A stretch of DNA of 64,000 bases from Candidatus Saccharimonadota bacterium (lineage in GTDB: Bacteria; Patescibacteriota; Saccharimonadia; Saccharimonadales; Saccharimonadaceae): the NCBI GenBank assembly GCA_026395405.1, contig JAPLYU010000003.1, positions 89,401-153,400 of the forward strand, in the 5' to 3' direction. Both the position numbers and the translations under genes were made by a program. Numbering within the stretch: position 1 is the first letter of the stretch; each line of letters begins with the position of its first letter. Positions 27,008 to 36,200 of the stretch are shown here, piece after piece. The notes beneath the pieces were generated by a model. It ran no database searches, had not been told where the DNA came from, and saw only the letters and a program-made list of their open reading frames with translations.

Positions 27008-28050
27008 TTTTCGGCTAATTCTGTTTTCAACTTTTCAATAAGCTGGACCGGCATTGGGTTAACATTATTTAAAATCGCGACGTAAATACTGACAAAATCT
27101 GCCAAAATGCATCCCCAAAGCATCTGTTCGATTGGCGTATTGCCTGCCAGATTTACTACTGTTGATTTTGGACGCATACCACTAAGCAAACGGTCGGAAA
27201 TTTCAAATCGCTCTAATATCCTATCGTTTTCAATGCTGCCGATAATATCAAAAATAGCAAAGGGTTTTTCGACCGGATGCGATGTCCAGCCAATAAATTC
27301 GTTATGATTAAATTCCGGATATTCATTCCAAAAAGCCAGGTTTTTGGCATTTTCGTTCCAACTGATTTTCCATTTATACGCGACAGGTGCTGTTAGTGGC
27401 CCACCGTAAAATACCGCCGTCTTGCCTACGGCTTTCAATGCCAGCTGTTTGGCATAATTATCATTTGTCGGAATGTCAGTCCCCCACTTGGCAGATTCTG
27501 CCATTAACCAATCACTTGTATCAGCTATCTCGGAAAATTTATCATTTTCAACCAATTTAAAATTAACCAGTAGTGCAATTAGGGCGCGCAGATTGTATAT
27601 AACGGCCATACGCGGTTGAAAGTTGGTCGGCAATACTGCATAGGTAATCTGACTTTGTTTTGCTGTTTCCATCAACTTACCGCCCGATGTGATGATAGCA
27701 AGTTGCGCTCCACTAGTCTGAGCGTGCTTGAGACAATTGACGGTTTCTTCGGTATCCCCAGAATAGCTACTGGCAATCACTAGTGTATTTGAGCCAACAT
27801 ATTTCGCCACATTATAGCCACGGATAATTTCAAAAGGAATATTAATTTCATATTTTAACCAAACTTTGGTAATCAATGCAGCCAAAGCCGATCCGCCCAT
27901 CCCCGCAACAACTATGTTATGAATAGGACGGCCGTCGTGTTCGACATTTTGCAAATTAACCTGATAAGCCGCCTGTTGATACTGTGTACTTGCTATTTCC
28001 AAAGCGCCATTCGGGTCACGTTGTTTTATTATGTTAGTGTCATCAAGCAT
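27004..28050 (-). CDS. SIS-domain sugar isomerase (bifunctional phosphoglucose/phosphomannose type)
   Basis: The 348-residue protein has two SIS domains like the bifunctional PGI/PMI family. The first domain has VAGMGGSALAALI and the phosphosugar loop SSYSGDTEETVNC. The second has WNEYPEFNHNEFIGW with the catalytic Glu/His region. It would interconvert glucose-6-phosphate, fructose-6-phosphate and perhaps mannose-6-phosphate, a common solution in reduced genomes. SD AGAGGA precedes the ATG. It is convergent with the MacB-like permease gene, sharing CTAG. Confidence 0.85.
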   Translation of the reverse strand: MLDDTNIIKQRDPNGALEIASTQYQQAAYQVNLQNVEHDGRPIHNIVVAGMGGSALAALITKVWLKYEINIPFEIIRGYNVAKYVGSNTLVIASSYSGDTEETVNCLKHAQTSGAQLAIITSGGKLMETAKQSQITYAVLPTNFQPRMAVIYNLRALIALLVNFKLVENDKFSEIADTSDWLMAESAKWGTDIPTNDNYAKQLALKAVGKTAVFYGGPLTAPVAYKWKISWNENAKNLAFWNEYPEFNHNEFIGWTSHPVEKPFAIFDIIGSIENDRILERFEISDRLLSGMRPKSTVVNLAGNTPIEQMLWGCILADFVSIYVAILNNVNPMPVQLIEKLKTELAEN

Positions 28051-28134
28051 GGATTCCTCTTTCTTGCGGTAATATATGTATCTATGATACAGTATTTATA
28101 GAATAAGTATAAGCATTAAAATCAGGGGTGGGAA

Positions 28135-28635
28135 ATGGACGAAACACAACCGCAGACAACTAAACCAATCAGTGACGACCAAGAGCTGGCCAAAGTTTTA
28201 GCTGGCGTTACGCAAGAATCTAACAATATGGACTACGAAGATACCCCAGCAACAACTACCTCTCAAGTAGCCGCTGCTCCTGTCGCTCCCCCAGTAACCC
28301 CGCCCGAACCAATTACTCCAGCAGCTCCAGCTACAACATTCGACACTGATGACAGTGTTCAACCGGTTATCGCACCTGCTACCGGTGAATTTGACGAGAT
28401 TAAAAAGGATGCTTTGTCAGAACTACGACCGCTAGTCGACAAGCTTGACTTGGCACCAGATGAAAAATTTGACACTTACCTACTGTTAATCCGTAGCACC
28501 GATGATAAAACCTTGGTTGCCCCGGCCCATGAAGCAGCTAAAAGTATACCCGATGAGACTAAGCGCGCCCAGGCACTACTGGACATCATCAAAGAAATCG
28601 ATTATCTTTCTTCGCCGGATCAACCATCAATTTAG
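28135..28635 (+). CDS. Hypothetical acidic protein with a Pro/Ala linker
   Basis: Family not recognised. Of 166 residues, the first 45 are acidic and polar. A Pro/Ala/Thr-rich linker (about 45-72) leads to a helical C-terminal domain (about 80-160) with FDEIKKDALSELRPLVDKLDL and RAQALLDIIKEIDYL. No signal peptide or membrane span. SD GGGTGGGAA lies directly before the ATG. It is the first gene of a possible operon with the FemAB-like gene. The domain could be a protein-interaction helix bundle. Confidence 0.6.
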   Translation: MDETQPQTTKPISDDQELAKVLAGVTQESNNMDYEDTPATTTSQVAAAPVAPPVTPPEPITPAAPATTFDTDDSVQPVIAPATGEFDEIKKDALSELRPLVDKLDLAPDEKFDTYLLLIRSTDDKTLVAPAHEAAKSIPDETKRAQALLDIIKEIDYLSSPDQPSI

Positions 28636-28703
28636 TATAATTAAATTTGATATATCTTGTCTGATTTCTATTTTTATTGAATTGCCATTACAATGGGGTT
28701 AGA

Positions 28704-29738
28704 ATGAGTGTTCGATTTGCCACGCCATCAGAGGTTGAAAATTGGGATGATTTAATCCTTTCAAACCCAGATTATGGAAATATTTTCGCAAGCCTAGAGT
28801 TCGCCCAGCAAAAAGAAACCGGCGGATACAAGGCGCACTTCGTAATGGTTGATGAGCTAGCTGTTACGGTTCTTGAAAAAAACGCCCCTAGTTTGGGAAA
28901 ATTGTGGTATTTGCCAAAAGGGCCCGAAGTCACTTCGTTTAAACAACTGTGGCCAGTTTTGACAGAACTTGGGCCGTTTGCTAAACAAAACGGTGTTTTT
29001 GCAATTCGTATCGAACCCGAGCTTGATAGAAGTGAACAGCCGACGCTTACGCGACACGGTCTGGAAAAAGCAAAGCCAATCATCCCTAACCCATCTACGA
29101 TTACTCTAGATATCAGTGATGATTTAGACAACGTGCTGATGAAATTACCACAAAAAGGCCGTCATGCAATCAGACGCGCAGAGCGTGACGGGGTTATCGT
29201 TAAGGCTGTCGATACTTCTGAAAAAAACTGTCAAATTATGTATGAGATGCTAATTGAAACCGCCAAGGGTAAATTCGGAATTCGAGGTTACGATTATTTT
29301 CAAGCTTTTTGGCGACGATTCGAATCGGCTGGATACGGCCAACTATTTTTCGCATATTTCGAAAATGAAATTGTCGCCGGTGCCTATGCCATGGTTTTTG
29401 GCACAAAAAGCACTTACAAAGACGGCGCCAGTACCCATACTCGTTCAGTTTATGGCGCCAGTCATCTGTTGCAATGGCGAGTTATTCAATGGGCCAAATC
29501 AAAAGGCGCTGAAGTCCATGACTTTTGTGGATCTCCGCCAAGCGATGAAATTGATAATAAAAATCACCAACACTACGGCATAGGACTTTTCAAAACTGCC
29601 TTTAACCGAACTGTCACGGATTATGTCGGCTGTTACGATTTAGTTATTAATCCCCAAAAATATAAAATATGGACAAAATTTGGCGAAAAAGTCGCCCACC
29701 GTATACATTATTACAAACACCACGACTCTTATTATTAG
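28704..29738 (+). CDS. FemAB-like peptidoglycan bridge aminoacyltransferase
   Basis: Likely adds amino acids from aminoacyl-tRNA to lipid II side chains (FemX/MurM family). The 344-residue protein has two GNAT-like domains: the N-terminal part with LWYLPKGPEV, the LPQKGRHAIRRAERDGV linker (typical K/R-rich FemAB motif), and the second domain with FAYFENEIVAGAYAMVFG and the GxSxH-like GASHLLQWRVIQWAKSKG, then HDFCG. The ATG at 28704 (MSVRF) is preferred to one 27 bases upstream. A paralog is at 57638. It ends one base before the convergent MurE-like gene. Confidence 0.85.
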   Translation: MSVRFATPSEVENWDDLILSNPDYGNIFASLEFAQQKETGGYKAHFVMVDELAVTVLEKNAPSLGKLWYLPKGPEVTSFKQLWPVLTELGPFAKQNGVFAIRIEPELDRSEQPTLTRHGLEKAKPIIPNPSTITLDISDDLDNVLMKLPQKGRHAIRRAERDGVIVKAVDTSEKNCQIMYEMLIETAKGKFGIRGYDYFQAFWRRFESAGYGQLFFAYFENEIVAGAYAMVFGTKSTYKDGASTHTRSVYGASHLLQWRVIQWAKSKGAEVHDFCGSPPSDEIDNKNHQHYGIGLFKTAFNRTVTDYVGCYDLVINPQKYKIWTKFGEKVAHRIHYYKHHDSYY

Positions 29739-31040
29739 TTATTTATTCAAAGATTGTAGTAATTTTTTCGTAATTTCAATCTCGTTCCATGGATGCTCAC
29801 CGTCGGCGCGTTCAATGGTTTTTTCGTGTCCTTTGCCCAAAAGCACTACTACGTCGTCTGGCGAAGTCGCACGTCCCAATGCGAATTTGATGGCAGATTC
29901 TCGATCAAGAATCTTGAATAAACTTTGGTCAAGCACCTTACCGGACTTTATCGCTCCGTCGGCAATTTCATTTAGAATCTGGTTTCCGTCGATGTCACGG
30001 TCGTCTTCTTCGGTTAAAATAATTTCGTCGCTGTATTTTCCGGCAATTTCGCCTTGAACCGGTCGCTTTGATTCATCACGCCTTCCTGCCGAGCCAAAAA
30101 CAGAAATAAGTTTACCCTTTACGGTTGGTCGGACACTGTTAAATAATTGTTCGAACGCGTCCGGCGTCGATGCAAAATCGACGATTACTTTGAACGGCTG
30201 GCCCTCATCGACTACCGTCATCCGCCCTTCGACGTCTTTTAATGCCTCGATGCCGTCCTCGATTTGGTCTTTAGTCAGTCCAATTTCGCGACCAACCGCA
30301 ACTGCGGCCAATGCATTACTGACATTAAACTCGCCAGGAATATTAACATGAATATTATACGTTTCACTTTCGACATCAACTTGGAATGTCGAGTGGTCAC
30401 TTCCATAAAACACATTTTTTGCTTGAAGTTGCCCGTTATTAATCCCATACGTGACGGAACGAGAAATACTATCAACAAACCTACCGGCGTTAGGGTCGTC
30501 GGCATTAACAACGCCGAATTTACGGCCGTGTTTGTTAGCTAATTTAAACAATCGGACCTTTGCGTTTAAATAGTTATCGAATGTTCCGTGATAATCCAAA
30601 TGGTCACCTGTAACGTTAGTCATGACGGCTATTTCATATGGCACGCCCCAAATACGGTGCTGTGCCAAAGCATGACTGGAAGTTTCTAATACTACCCACT
30701 GAACGCCGGCATTTTTAAATTCGTTTAATCTTTTTTGCAATAATCCTGACTGCGCTGTCGTAATGTGTTCGATTTGAGGATAAATTTCATCACCTATGCC
30801 GTACGCAACAGTACTAAGCATCGCGACTTGTTTGCCAGCATTGTGCAACATTTTTTCTATCATGAATGTCGTCGTGGTTTTGCCGTTAGTACCAGTTACA
30901 CCGATAATATGCATTTTGCGCGATGGAAAGCCGTATTTTACATTGGCGATGACCGCCTCGGCAAGATGCCCGAACGGCTCGATCTGTCGAAAAAGACCGG
31001 TTGGAATAATTTTTTTTACTATGCTTCGCAGTCCTGCCAT
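29739..31040 (-). CDS. murE: MurE-like Mur ligase
   Basis: Adds the third amino acid of the peptidoglycan stem to UDP-MurNAc-dipeptide. The P-loop is GVTGTNGKTTTT, followed by TSSHALAQHR, NVTGDHLDYHG and the carbamylation-type Lys in NAKVRLF. At 433 residues it begins just 45 residues before the P-loop, so most of the N-terminal UDP-binding domain is missing relative to about 490-residue MurE. DYAHTPD is DFASTPD, and the substrate loop DNPR is EDDRD, so the amino acid (DAP, Lys or other) is uncertain. TATAAT (31047-31052) lies 6 bases before the ATG. Confidence 0.82.
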   Translation of the reverse strand: MAGLRSIVKKIIPTGLFRQIEPFGHLAEAVIANVKYGFPSRKMHIIGVTGTNGKTTTTFMIEKMLHNAGKQVAMLSTVAYGIGDEIYPQIEHITTAQSGLLQKRLNEFKNAGVQWVVLETSSHALAQHRIWGVPYEIAVMTNVTGDHLDYHGTFDNYLNAKVRLFKLANKHGRKFGVVNADDPNAGRFVDSISRSVTYGINNGQLQAKNVFYGSDHSTFQVDVESETYNIHVNIPGEFNVSNALAAVAVGREIGLTKDQIEDGIEALKDVEGRMTVVDEGQPFKVIVDFASTPDAFEQLFNSVRPTVKGKLISVFGSAGRRDESKRPVQGEIAGKYSDEIILTEEDDRDIDGNQILNEIADGAIKSGKVLDQSLFKILDRESAIKFALGRATSPDDVVVLLGKGHEKTIERADGEHPWNEIEITKKLLQSLNK

Positions 31041-31046
31041 ACAGCA

Positions 31047-31052
31047 ATTATA
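31047..31052 (-). promoter_or_regulatory. -10 box of the murE-like gene, leaderless
   Basis: TATAAT ends 6 bases before the ATG, which places transcription start on the start codon. Confidence 0.6.
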
Positions 31053-31085
31053 CCTTATATACAGACGTAAACTAGCCTAGGCTGG

Positions 31086-31877
31086 CTATACTTTTAAATC
31101 CCTTTTATTGAAGGCTAAGTATGTCGTTATAATTAGTACAATTGTCAAGATGACTGACAGTGATACATAAAATACATCGAGGTGTCCGTCGTGGATAATC
31201 ACACTGGCATCAAAATACTTGAATGGGGTTAAATATTTCATAAATTCAAGGTTCTTATTTAAATCAATCACTACCCACATTACATAAGTGCCCAGCAAAA
31301 TAGCTGTAGCAATGGACGCTGAAACTTTGGAATTTTTTAGTATACCGGCAAAAACCGCTCCTATAGATAGGAATAGCAACTGCATAAACAATAATGCCGA
31401 ACAAAGCACTATAACCATACCATTATTCGAAAAATCTTTCGCAAATGCCGCAACTGTAAGAATTGATGTTACTAGCGTAACCAAATTAAGGACGACTACA
31501 TTTGTTACCGCAGCCAATAGTTTTTGCGTTACGACAAGGTTTCTGGAAACAGGTTTTGGAAACAAAAATTCGCTTGTCCTGTCACGCTCTTCCTTTGATA
31601 TTATCTCGGCACCCAGCATAGTGGCATGAATGGTTGCTGTAAGAATAATGTATAAAAACAGAATTCCGAAAGCGCCAATCATTGTGCTTAGATTAAATCC
31701 GGAAATACCAAAAATTACCTGCAGCGACTTTGGAAAAACTTTTAACAAACCGTTGGCGTCATTTGCGGAAAGTGCTTGGAATTTATACATGCCAGATATG
31801 ATCAAAAACACCATCCATATCATCCAAACAATCAGGACTTTGTAGTGCGCTCTTAGTTCGCGTCGATAGATATTCAT
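31086..31877 (-). CDS. ABC-2 type permease subunit
   Basis: The 263-residue protein has six membrane spans, with the N-terminal amphipathic start MNIYRRELRAHYK and the conserved cytoplasmic loop ISKEERDRTSEFLFPKPVSR (ABC2_membrane_3, NosY-like). It follows a second, similar permease by 9 bases and probably forms a heterodimer with it, driven by the ATPase at 32706. The substrate is unknown. SD-like sequence GGGAATG overlaps the start region. Confidence 0.82.
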   Translation of the reverse strand: MNIYRRELRAHYKVLIVWMIWMVFLIISGMYKFQALSANDANGLLKVFPKSLQVIFGISGFNLSTMIGAFGILFLYIILTATIHATMLGAEIISKEERDRTSEFLFPKPVSRNLVVTQKLLAAVTNVVVLNLVTLVTSILTVAAFAKDFSNNGMVIVLCSALLFMQLLFLSIGAVFAGILKNSKVSASIATAILLGTYVMWVVIDLNKNLEFMKYLTPFKYFDASVIIHDGHLDVFYVSLSVILTIVLIITTYLAFNKRDLKV

Positions 31878-31886
31878 GACATTCCC

Positions 31887-32696
31887 TCAGGCAGCCGCCT
31901 GAATATCCTTACTGAGGTAAATAATATATGTCGCTATCAGACATACAACGATTACTGCCGCCTCGACCAACAAGTATTCATACTCGAAACTTTTGTGAGC
32001 GATTATATACATGACATCAAAATATTTAAATGGTGTTATGTAGCGCATAGCACCTACGCCAATAACGCTATCTAATAGCCCGAATATAAAGAAGCCGAAA
32101 ACCAAGGGCAACGAGTAAGCGATGACTGTTTTAACTTTTGGTACCAAAACCGAAATCAGATAACCCAAAACCAAGAAAAACAGCTGAACAAAAAACATAG
32201 AGCTACAAACTAGGAAAAATATCTTGGCATCAAATGAAGTTTTCGAGAATATGAGGGCCGAAAAATATGACGACAATGAAAAAACAATATTCGTAAGTAT
32301 AATCAGGGTTAATGCAGCCAGAAGTTTTGATGTTAAAACTTTAAATCTGGATACTGGTTTTGATAGTAAAAAATCGGCGGTTTTGCCCGACACTTCTTTG
32401 GAATTGATACCTATTCCTAGGTTTGAAGCCTGTACTGCACCAACCATCCAAAAATAGGTCAGCAAATAGCCAAAAAAACCAAAAATAGAGAAAAATGATT
32501 TTAATTGAATCCCCAAAGCAGCGCGTACTACCGGAGGCATACCTTCCAAAATTTTTGTAGTCGCAGCAACATCTTGGGTAAACGAGTTAAATAAAGACAA
32601 ATACCCGAATACGCCCAGCGCAAAAACCAGCATCCAAATTATTGTTGAACGCCGATAGAATTTAAGTTCTTGTTTATATATATTCGCTATCCTCAT
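31887..32696 (-). CDS. ABC-2 type permease subunit (paralog)
   Basis: A 269-residue, six-span permease resembling the following one. It starts MRIANIYKQELKFYRRS and has the loop INSKEVSGKTADFLLSKPVSR, which lines up with the same loop in the 31086 product, so the two arose by duplication. It lies 9 bases after the ATPase stop, consistent with one operon of ATPase and two permeases. Exported substrate unknown. Confidence 0.82.
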   Translation of the reverse strand: MRIANIYKQELKFYRRSTIIWMLVFALGVFGYLSLFNSFTQDVAATTKILEGMPPVVRAALGIQLKSFFSIFGFFGYLLTYFWMVGAVQASNLGIGINSKEVSGKTADFLLSKPVSRFKVLTSKLLAALTLIILTNIVFSLSSYFSALIFSKTSFDAKIFFLVCSSMFFVQLFFLVLGYLISVLVPKVKTVIAYSLPLVFGFFIFGLLDSVIGVGAMRYITPFKYFDVMYIIAHKSFEYEYLLVEAAVIVVCLIATYIIYLSKDIQAAA

Positions 32697-32705
32697 ATCA
32701 AGTTC

Positions 32706-33590
32706 CTATACATAATAATGCATGAAAATTTCTTCTAAATCCGGTTCCTCGACCAACATATTTGTCAGATTCAGGCTGGCAATTATCTTTGTAATTTCAT
32801 TTATATGGCCACGGAAAAGAAAGCTTACAGAGTTATCGGTGATGACTAGGTCGCTGATGCCTTTTATACCGGTAAATCGGCTTTTATCCACCCTAACTGC
32901 GGTTTCCAGCATGAATCGTTTGTGGGTATTCTCAGCCAAACTGCGAATTGAGTCGACTTTTATTATCTTGCCGTCTTTGATTATTGCGACCCGGTCACAC
33001 AGTTTTTGAACTTCGTTTAAGATGTGGGACGAAAACAAAATCGTGACACCTTTTTTATTTTCTTCGCGTAGCAAATCGAAAAACTTTTGTTGCATTAATG
33101 GATCCAAGCCGCCGGTCGGTTCGTCCAAAATAATTAGTTTTGGCTCGTGCAATAAACCCTGAATAATACCGACTTTCTTTTTATTGCCGTATGACAAATC
33201 GTCAATTTTACGCTTCAAGTCCAAGTCTAAATATTTGGCCAGCTCCTTGATTCGTTTTTCGATTAATTTTGAATCCTTTTTATAAAAACTGCCCGAATAT
33301 CGCAGCAGGTCTATGGCTTTCATATTGTCATAATAGAAAACTTCTGATGGCAAGTAGCCGATTTCTTCTTTGATTTCCGGTCCAAATTTAGTAATATCTT
33401 TACCAAAGATAGTTGCGCTGCCGGCTGTTGGATGGATTAGTCCTAATAATGTTCGAATTGTAGTCGATTTGCCTGCCCCATTCGGACCGATAAAACCGAA
33501 TATTTCACCTTGTTGGATATCTAAATCCAAATCTTTGATACCAAGTGTATCCCCATAATATTTCGTCAGTTTTTTAGTTTCAATAATGTT
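32706..33590 (-). CDS. ABC transporter ATP-binding protein
   Basis: ATPase for the two permeases downstream. Walker A is GPNGAGKST, Q-loop YLPSEVFYYDN, Walker B LIILDEPTGGLDP, H-loop SSHILNE. The signature is LSYGNKKKVG rather than LSGGQ, as in some ABC-2 exporters. A C-terminal extension of about 80 residues follows, as in CcmA/YxlF-type subunits. The GTG at 33590 was chosen since GGGGA lies 5 bases upstream and MNIIETKKL fits the family start. The open frame extends 12 codons further without support. Confidence 0.9.
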   Translation of the reverse strand, partial: NIIETKKLTKYYGDTLGIKDLDLDIQQGEIFGFIGPNGAGKSTTIRTLLGLIHPTAGSATIFGKDITKFGPEIKEEIGYLPSEVFYYDNMKAIDLLRYSGSFYKKDSKLIEKRIKELAKYLDLDLKRKIDDLSYGNKKKVGIIQGLLHEPKLIILDEPTGGLDPLMQQKFFDLLREENKKGVTILFSSHILNEVQKLCDRVAIIKDGKIIKVDSIRSLAENTHKRFMLETAVRVDKSRFTGIKGISDLVITDNSVSFLFRGHINEITKIIASLNLTNMLVEEPDLEEIFMHYYV

Positions 33591-33707
33591 CACAGCAGTC
33601 CCCAAAGTTAAACCTATACATAACAATGATAGTCCTACGTACCGGTATTTTCAATCTGGGATTGTGCTATTATAATGCTAATAGTTATTAGGGGGTGCAT
33701 TGTTAAA

Positions 33708-34862
33708 ATGGAAGACATAAAAAAACCGGAAATTGAAAACGAAAATAATCTGGATGAGGAACCACAGACTGGTGAACCGCACCACGGTTTAATTGACGAA
33801 TCTAATAAATACGGATCGTCGTACGTCCCAAATGTCCGAATCGACATGAAGCCGACGACACGTCTGGATGCTACCCCGCCAACCGAGAAGAAACCCGGTT
33901 TTGACGGTGCAGCACTGGTTGTCCTGCAGTGGTTGTCTTATGCACTTTGGGGATTCACTGTGATCGCAATGTCCACCCTTGCCGCAGCCGTACTAACGTT
34001 TTATATAACCGGTTCAAACATTGGCGACGTGGTCCTTTACAGCCTAGCAGCTGTGTTAGTTCTGCTGCCAATATCGTTGATTTGTGATGTTTTGTATTTG
34101 AAAAATGAGCCTGATACGAGGACCCGCAGTTCGTCTGTCGTGATGACGGTTCACGCGGTTTTGCTTGCTCTACTCGGCATAGGATCGCTGATAACCATCG
34201 CCTTTTCGTTAGTATCACTGATAGTTGGTAGCACTGGTCACGATGGCATAATGGTGACTCTATATACATCCCTTATTGTTGCTTTGTTGTTTGGTTTACT
34301 GTTTTTGCGCACAGTTTTGCCCAAAAAATATTCAAAAATCAGATATTTCTTTATGACAATTATGGTTATATCTGTTGTTTTGGTCTGTGTATTTGGAATT
34401 TTTGGACCAATTGCCGACGCTCAGGTTACACGAAATGACAAATTGATTGAAGCTAACCTGCCAACGGTCGGTGAAGCGATTACCACTTATGCAACCGACA
34501 ACAATCAACTACCTCCAACGCTAAGTGACCTTAAACTCACCGGCGATGCTAAAAAAATCGTGACCGATAAACTAGTGACTTACAAGATAGAAGCAAGCAG
34601 TATGAAAAAAAACATTGAGGCACCAGCTGATTACTATTACCAGTTATGCGTAACATATAAAAAAGCCAGCGCCGACCAAAATATAACACCAACGCCAGTT
34701 TATGGTTCAAGTTCATCGTCATCAGCAAACTCAATGATTACCCCAACGGGCAGTGATTACTCGTATTATGTTACGACAGTTCCCCATCCGGCCGGTGATA
34801 AATGCTACAAGTTGACAACGTATAGTTATGACGCCGACACTTATTCGGGAAATAATATTTAG
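33708..34862 (+). CDS. Polytopic membrane protein with a pilin-like tail domain
   Basis: The 384-residue protein has an acidic N-terminal tail (1-65), four membrane spans (about 75-225), and a C-terminal extracytoplasmic region starting AQVTRNDKLIEANLPTVGEAI, which looks like the helix-plus-strand start of a pilin-like domain (YATDNNQLPPTLSDL). A Ser/Thr-rich segment near the end is probably exposed. The ATG at 33708 follows AGGGGG at 10 bases; an earlier in-frame ATG (33675) has no SD. Function unknown. Confidence 0.6.
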   Translation: MEDIKKPEIENENNLDEEPQTGEPHHGLIDESNKYGSSYVPNVRIDMKPTTRLDATPPTEKKPGFDGAALVVLQWLSYALWGFTVIAMSTLAAAVLTFYITGSNIGDVVLYSLAAVLVLLPISLICDVLYLKNEPDTRTRSSSVVMTVHAVLLALLGIGSLITIAFSLVSLIVGSTGHDGIMVTLYTSLIVALLFGLLFLRTVLPKKYSKIRYFFMTIMVISVVLVCVFGIFGPIADAQVTRNDKLIEANLPTVGEAITTYATDNNQLPPTLSDLKLTGDAKKIVTDKLVTYKIEASSMKKNIEAPADYYYQLCVTYKKASADQNITPTPVYGSSSSSSANSMITPTGSDYSYYVTTVPHPAGDKCYKLTTYSYDADTYSGNNI

Positions 34863-34881
34863 TCGTAATTAACACCGAATA

Positions 34882-35583
34882 ATGCATAAACACAAATCAA
34901 ATATACTTTATTGTTTTTCACCGCCAGTCATGTTGGCAACGTTAATAGTTGAGTTCGGACTGGCATTATATACCTTGTGGAAGTATAAAATGACCACCGT
35001 CAGTAGGCTGGCTGTTGTAATGTTAGCATCACTTGGAACATTTCAATTGGCAGAATATATGGTTTGCGGAGGACTTGGTCTGACGAACATCCAGTGGGCT
35101 CGGGTTGGGTATGTAGCGATTACACTCCTTCCAGCTCTTGGTATTCATATGCTGGTAAAACTGGCCGGAAAGAAAAAGAATTTGATGGTAGCGTCCGCCT
35201 ACGCAACCTGTCTGGTGTTTGTTATTTTTTACATTGCCGGCACCGACGCTTTTACGGGTCACCTTTGTTTGGCAAATTATGCAGTATTTTACACGCAACA
35301 CGCCAGTAATGGTTGGTACACCGGTTATTATTACGGTTGGCTAATCATTGGCGTATATTTGGCATGGCAATGGGGAATCGAGCAACCTGAAAATAGAAAA
35401 GTGCTTCACTACATGATGACGGGCTATTTAGTTTTCCTTGTCCCGACCACACTGTTTAATATTATTGACCCGTCTACGTTAAAAGGTATACCGTCAATTA
35501 TGTGCGGTTTTGCGGTTTTGCTGGCCTTTATAATCGTGTTTAGAGTTCTTCCAAAAAGTGTCCAAGTCCGTATTGCGGATTGA
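34882..35583 (+). CDS. Hypothetical seven-span membrane protein
   Basis: A 233-residue integral membrane protein with about seven hydrophobic segments and short loops. It has conserved-looking Gly and Tyr clusters (GWYTGYYYGWLIIG), Cys residues in a loop (MVCGGLGL) and no catalytic motif I recognise. It starts 19 bases after the preceding gene and is probably co-transcribed. Homology to transporters or sensor membrane domains is possible but not supported by a specific motif. Confidence 0.55.
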   Translation: MHKHKSNILYCFSPPVMLATLIVEFGLALYTLWKYKMTTVSRLAVVMLASLGTFQLAEYMVCGGLGLTNIQWARVGYVAITLLPALGIHMLVKLAGKKKNLMVASAYATCLVFVIFYIAGTDAFTGHLCLANYAVFYTQHASNGWYTGYYYGWLIIGVYLAWQWGIEQPENRKVLHYMMTGYLVFLVPTTLFNIIDPSTLKGIPSIMCGFAVLLAFIIVFRVLPKSVQVRIAD

Positions 35584-35604
35584 CAAATTTTGTTTGAAAA
35601 GGGA

Positions 35605-35670
35605 AAACCCGCCCTCGGAATCCCGAGGTTCGCTTTACGCGAATGCGGGATTCCAAGCAGCGGGTTGAAA
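35605..35670 (-). terminator. Long branched hairpin at the 3' end of unit U2
   Basis: Nested inverted repeats: AACCCGC/GCGGGTT outside, GGAATCCC/GGGATTCC in the middle and TTCGC/GCGAA at the apex. It lies just after the U2 stop (minus strand) and just after the plus-strand 34882 gene stop, so it could terminate both. Confidence 0.6.
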
Positions 35671-35691
35671 TTGAAGATGTTGGGCACGTGC

Positions 35692-36018
35692 CTAGGCCGA
35701 TGTCGGTTTGAACATCAAGACAGTGGCGCCGAAAGGTGGAGTTCCCTTGTGGGCGTGTTCTTCTTGCTCCTCTTCTTGGCGAATCATCTCACGTAGTCCA
35801 TTGTCTATGCAGACGTCATGTGAGGTCCACACATCCTCTCCGTTGGCCTCTGGTGGATGACAATTCTCCCAGTAGACGACCTTGCGGGTGCAGTGTTGCC
35901 CTGGCAAAATGTCCTCGAGACACATCATGCAGAAGTCATGGTCGGTGGCGATGAACGACTCTGAAGATAAGACTCGGCATACCGGGTCCCCGAATCTACC
36001 TTCAATTACGCTTCCCAA
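35692..36018 (-). CDS. Unit U2: GC-rich Cys/His-rich small protein
   Basis: A GC-rich gene in an AT-rich neighbourhood. The 108-residue product contains DHDFCMMCLEDILPGQHC, a downstream CHPPEAN and a conserved-looking C, a pattern suggesting a zinc ribbon or treble-clef domain in residues about 35-65. The tail is acidic (Gln/Glu-rich). The TTG at 36018 is preferred since AAAGGGG lies 6 bases upstream; a TTG at 36042 is also in frame. A leader hairpin (36060-36080) precedes the gene, as in other units. No known family. Confidence 0.6.
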   Translation of the reverse strand: MGSVIEGRFGDPVCRVLSSESFIATDHDFCMMCLEDILPGQHCTRKVVYWENCHPPEANGEDVWTSHDVCIDNGLREMIRQEEEQEEHAHKGTPPFGATVLMFKPTSA

Positions 36019-36059
36019 GAGTTGCCCCTTTCGTATCTCCAAATGTGCGGATACAAACA

Positions 36060-36080
36060 GGCTACGACAAAGTCGCAGCC
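36060..36080 (-). promoter_or_regulatory. Leader stem-loop of unit U2
   Basis: GGCTGCGAC and GTCGTAGCC pair over 9 bases (one G-U) around TTT in the U2 leader. It is followed by TGTTTGTA and the SD, matching the hairpin-GTTT-SD layout of units U5-U10. Confidence 0.6.
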
Positions 36081-36140
36081 ACCTCTTGTATTTACATCTT
36101 TATACTAACATAAAATAAGATAGATCCATCATTTCTAATT

Positions 36141-36189
36141 GTTGTATATTTATCATCAGTCTAAGGTGTAAAAAAGGACGGACCTTTTT
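36141..36189 (-). repeat. Dispersed palindromic repeat R, copy 2
   Basis: Reads AAAAAGG-TCCGT-CCTTTTT, then ACACCTTAGACTGATG on the minus strand, nearly identical to copies 1 and 3. It separates unit U2 from an ABC permease gene. Confidence 0.85.
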
Positions 36190-36200
36190 GTGGATAGTGT

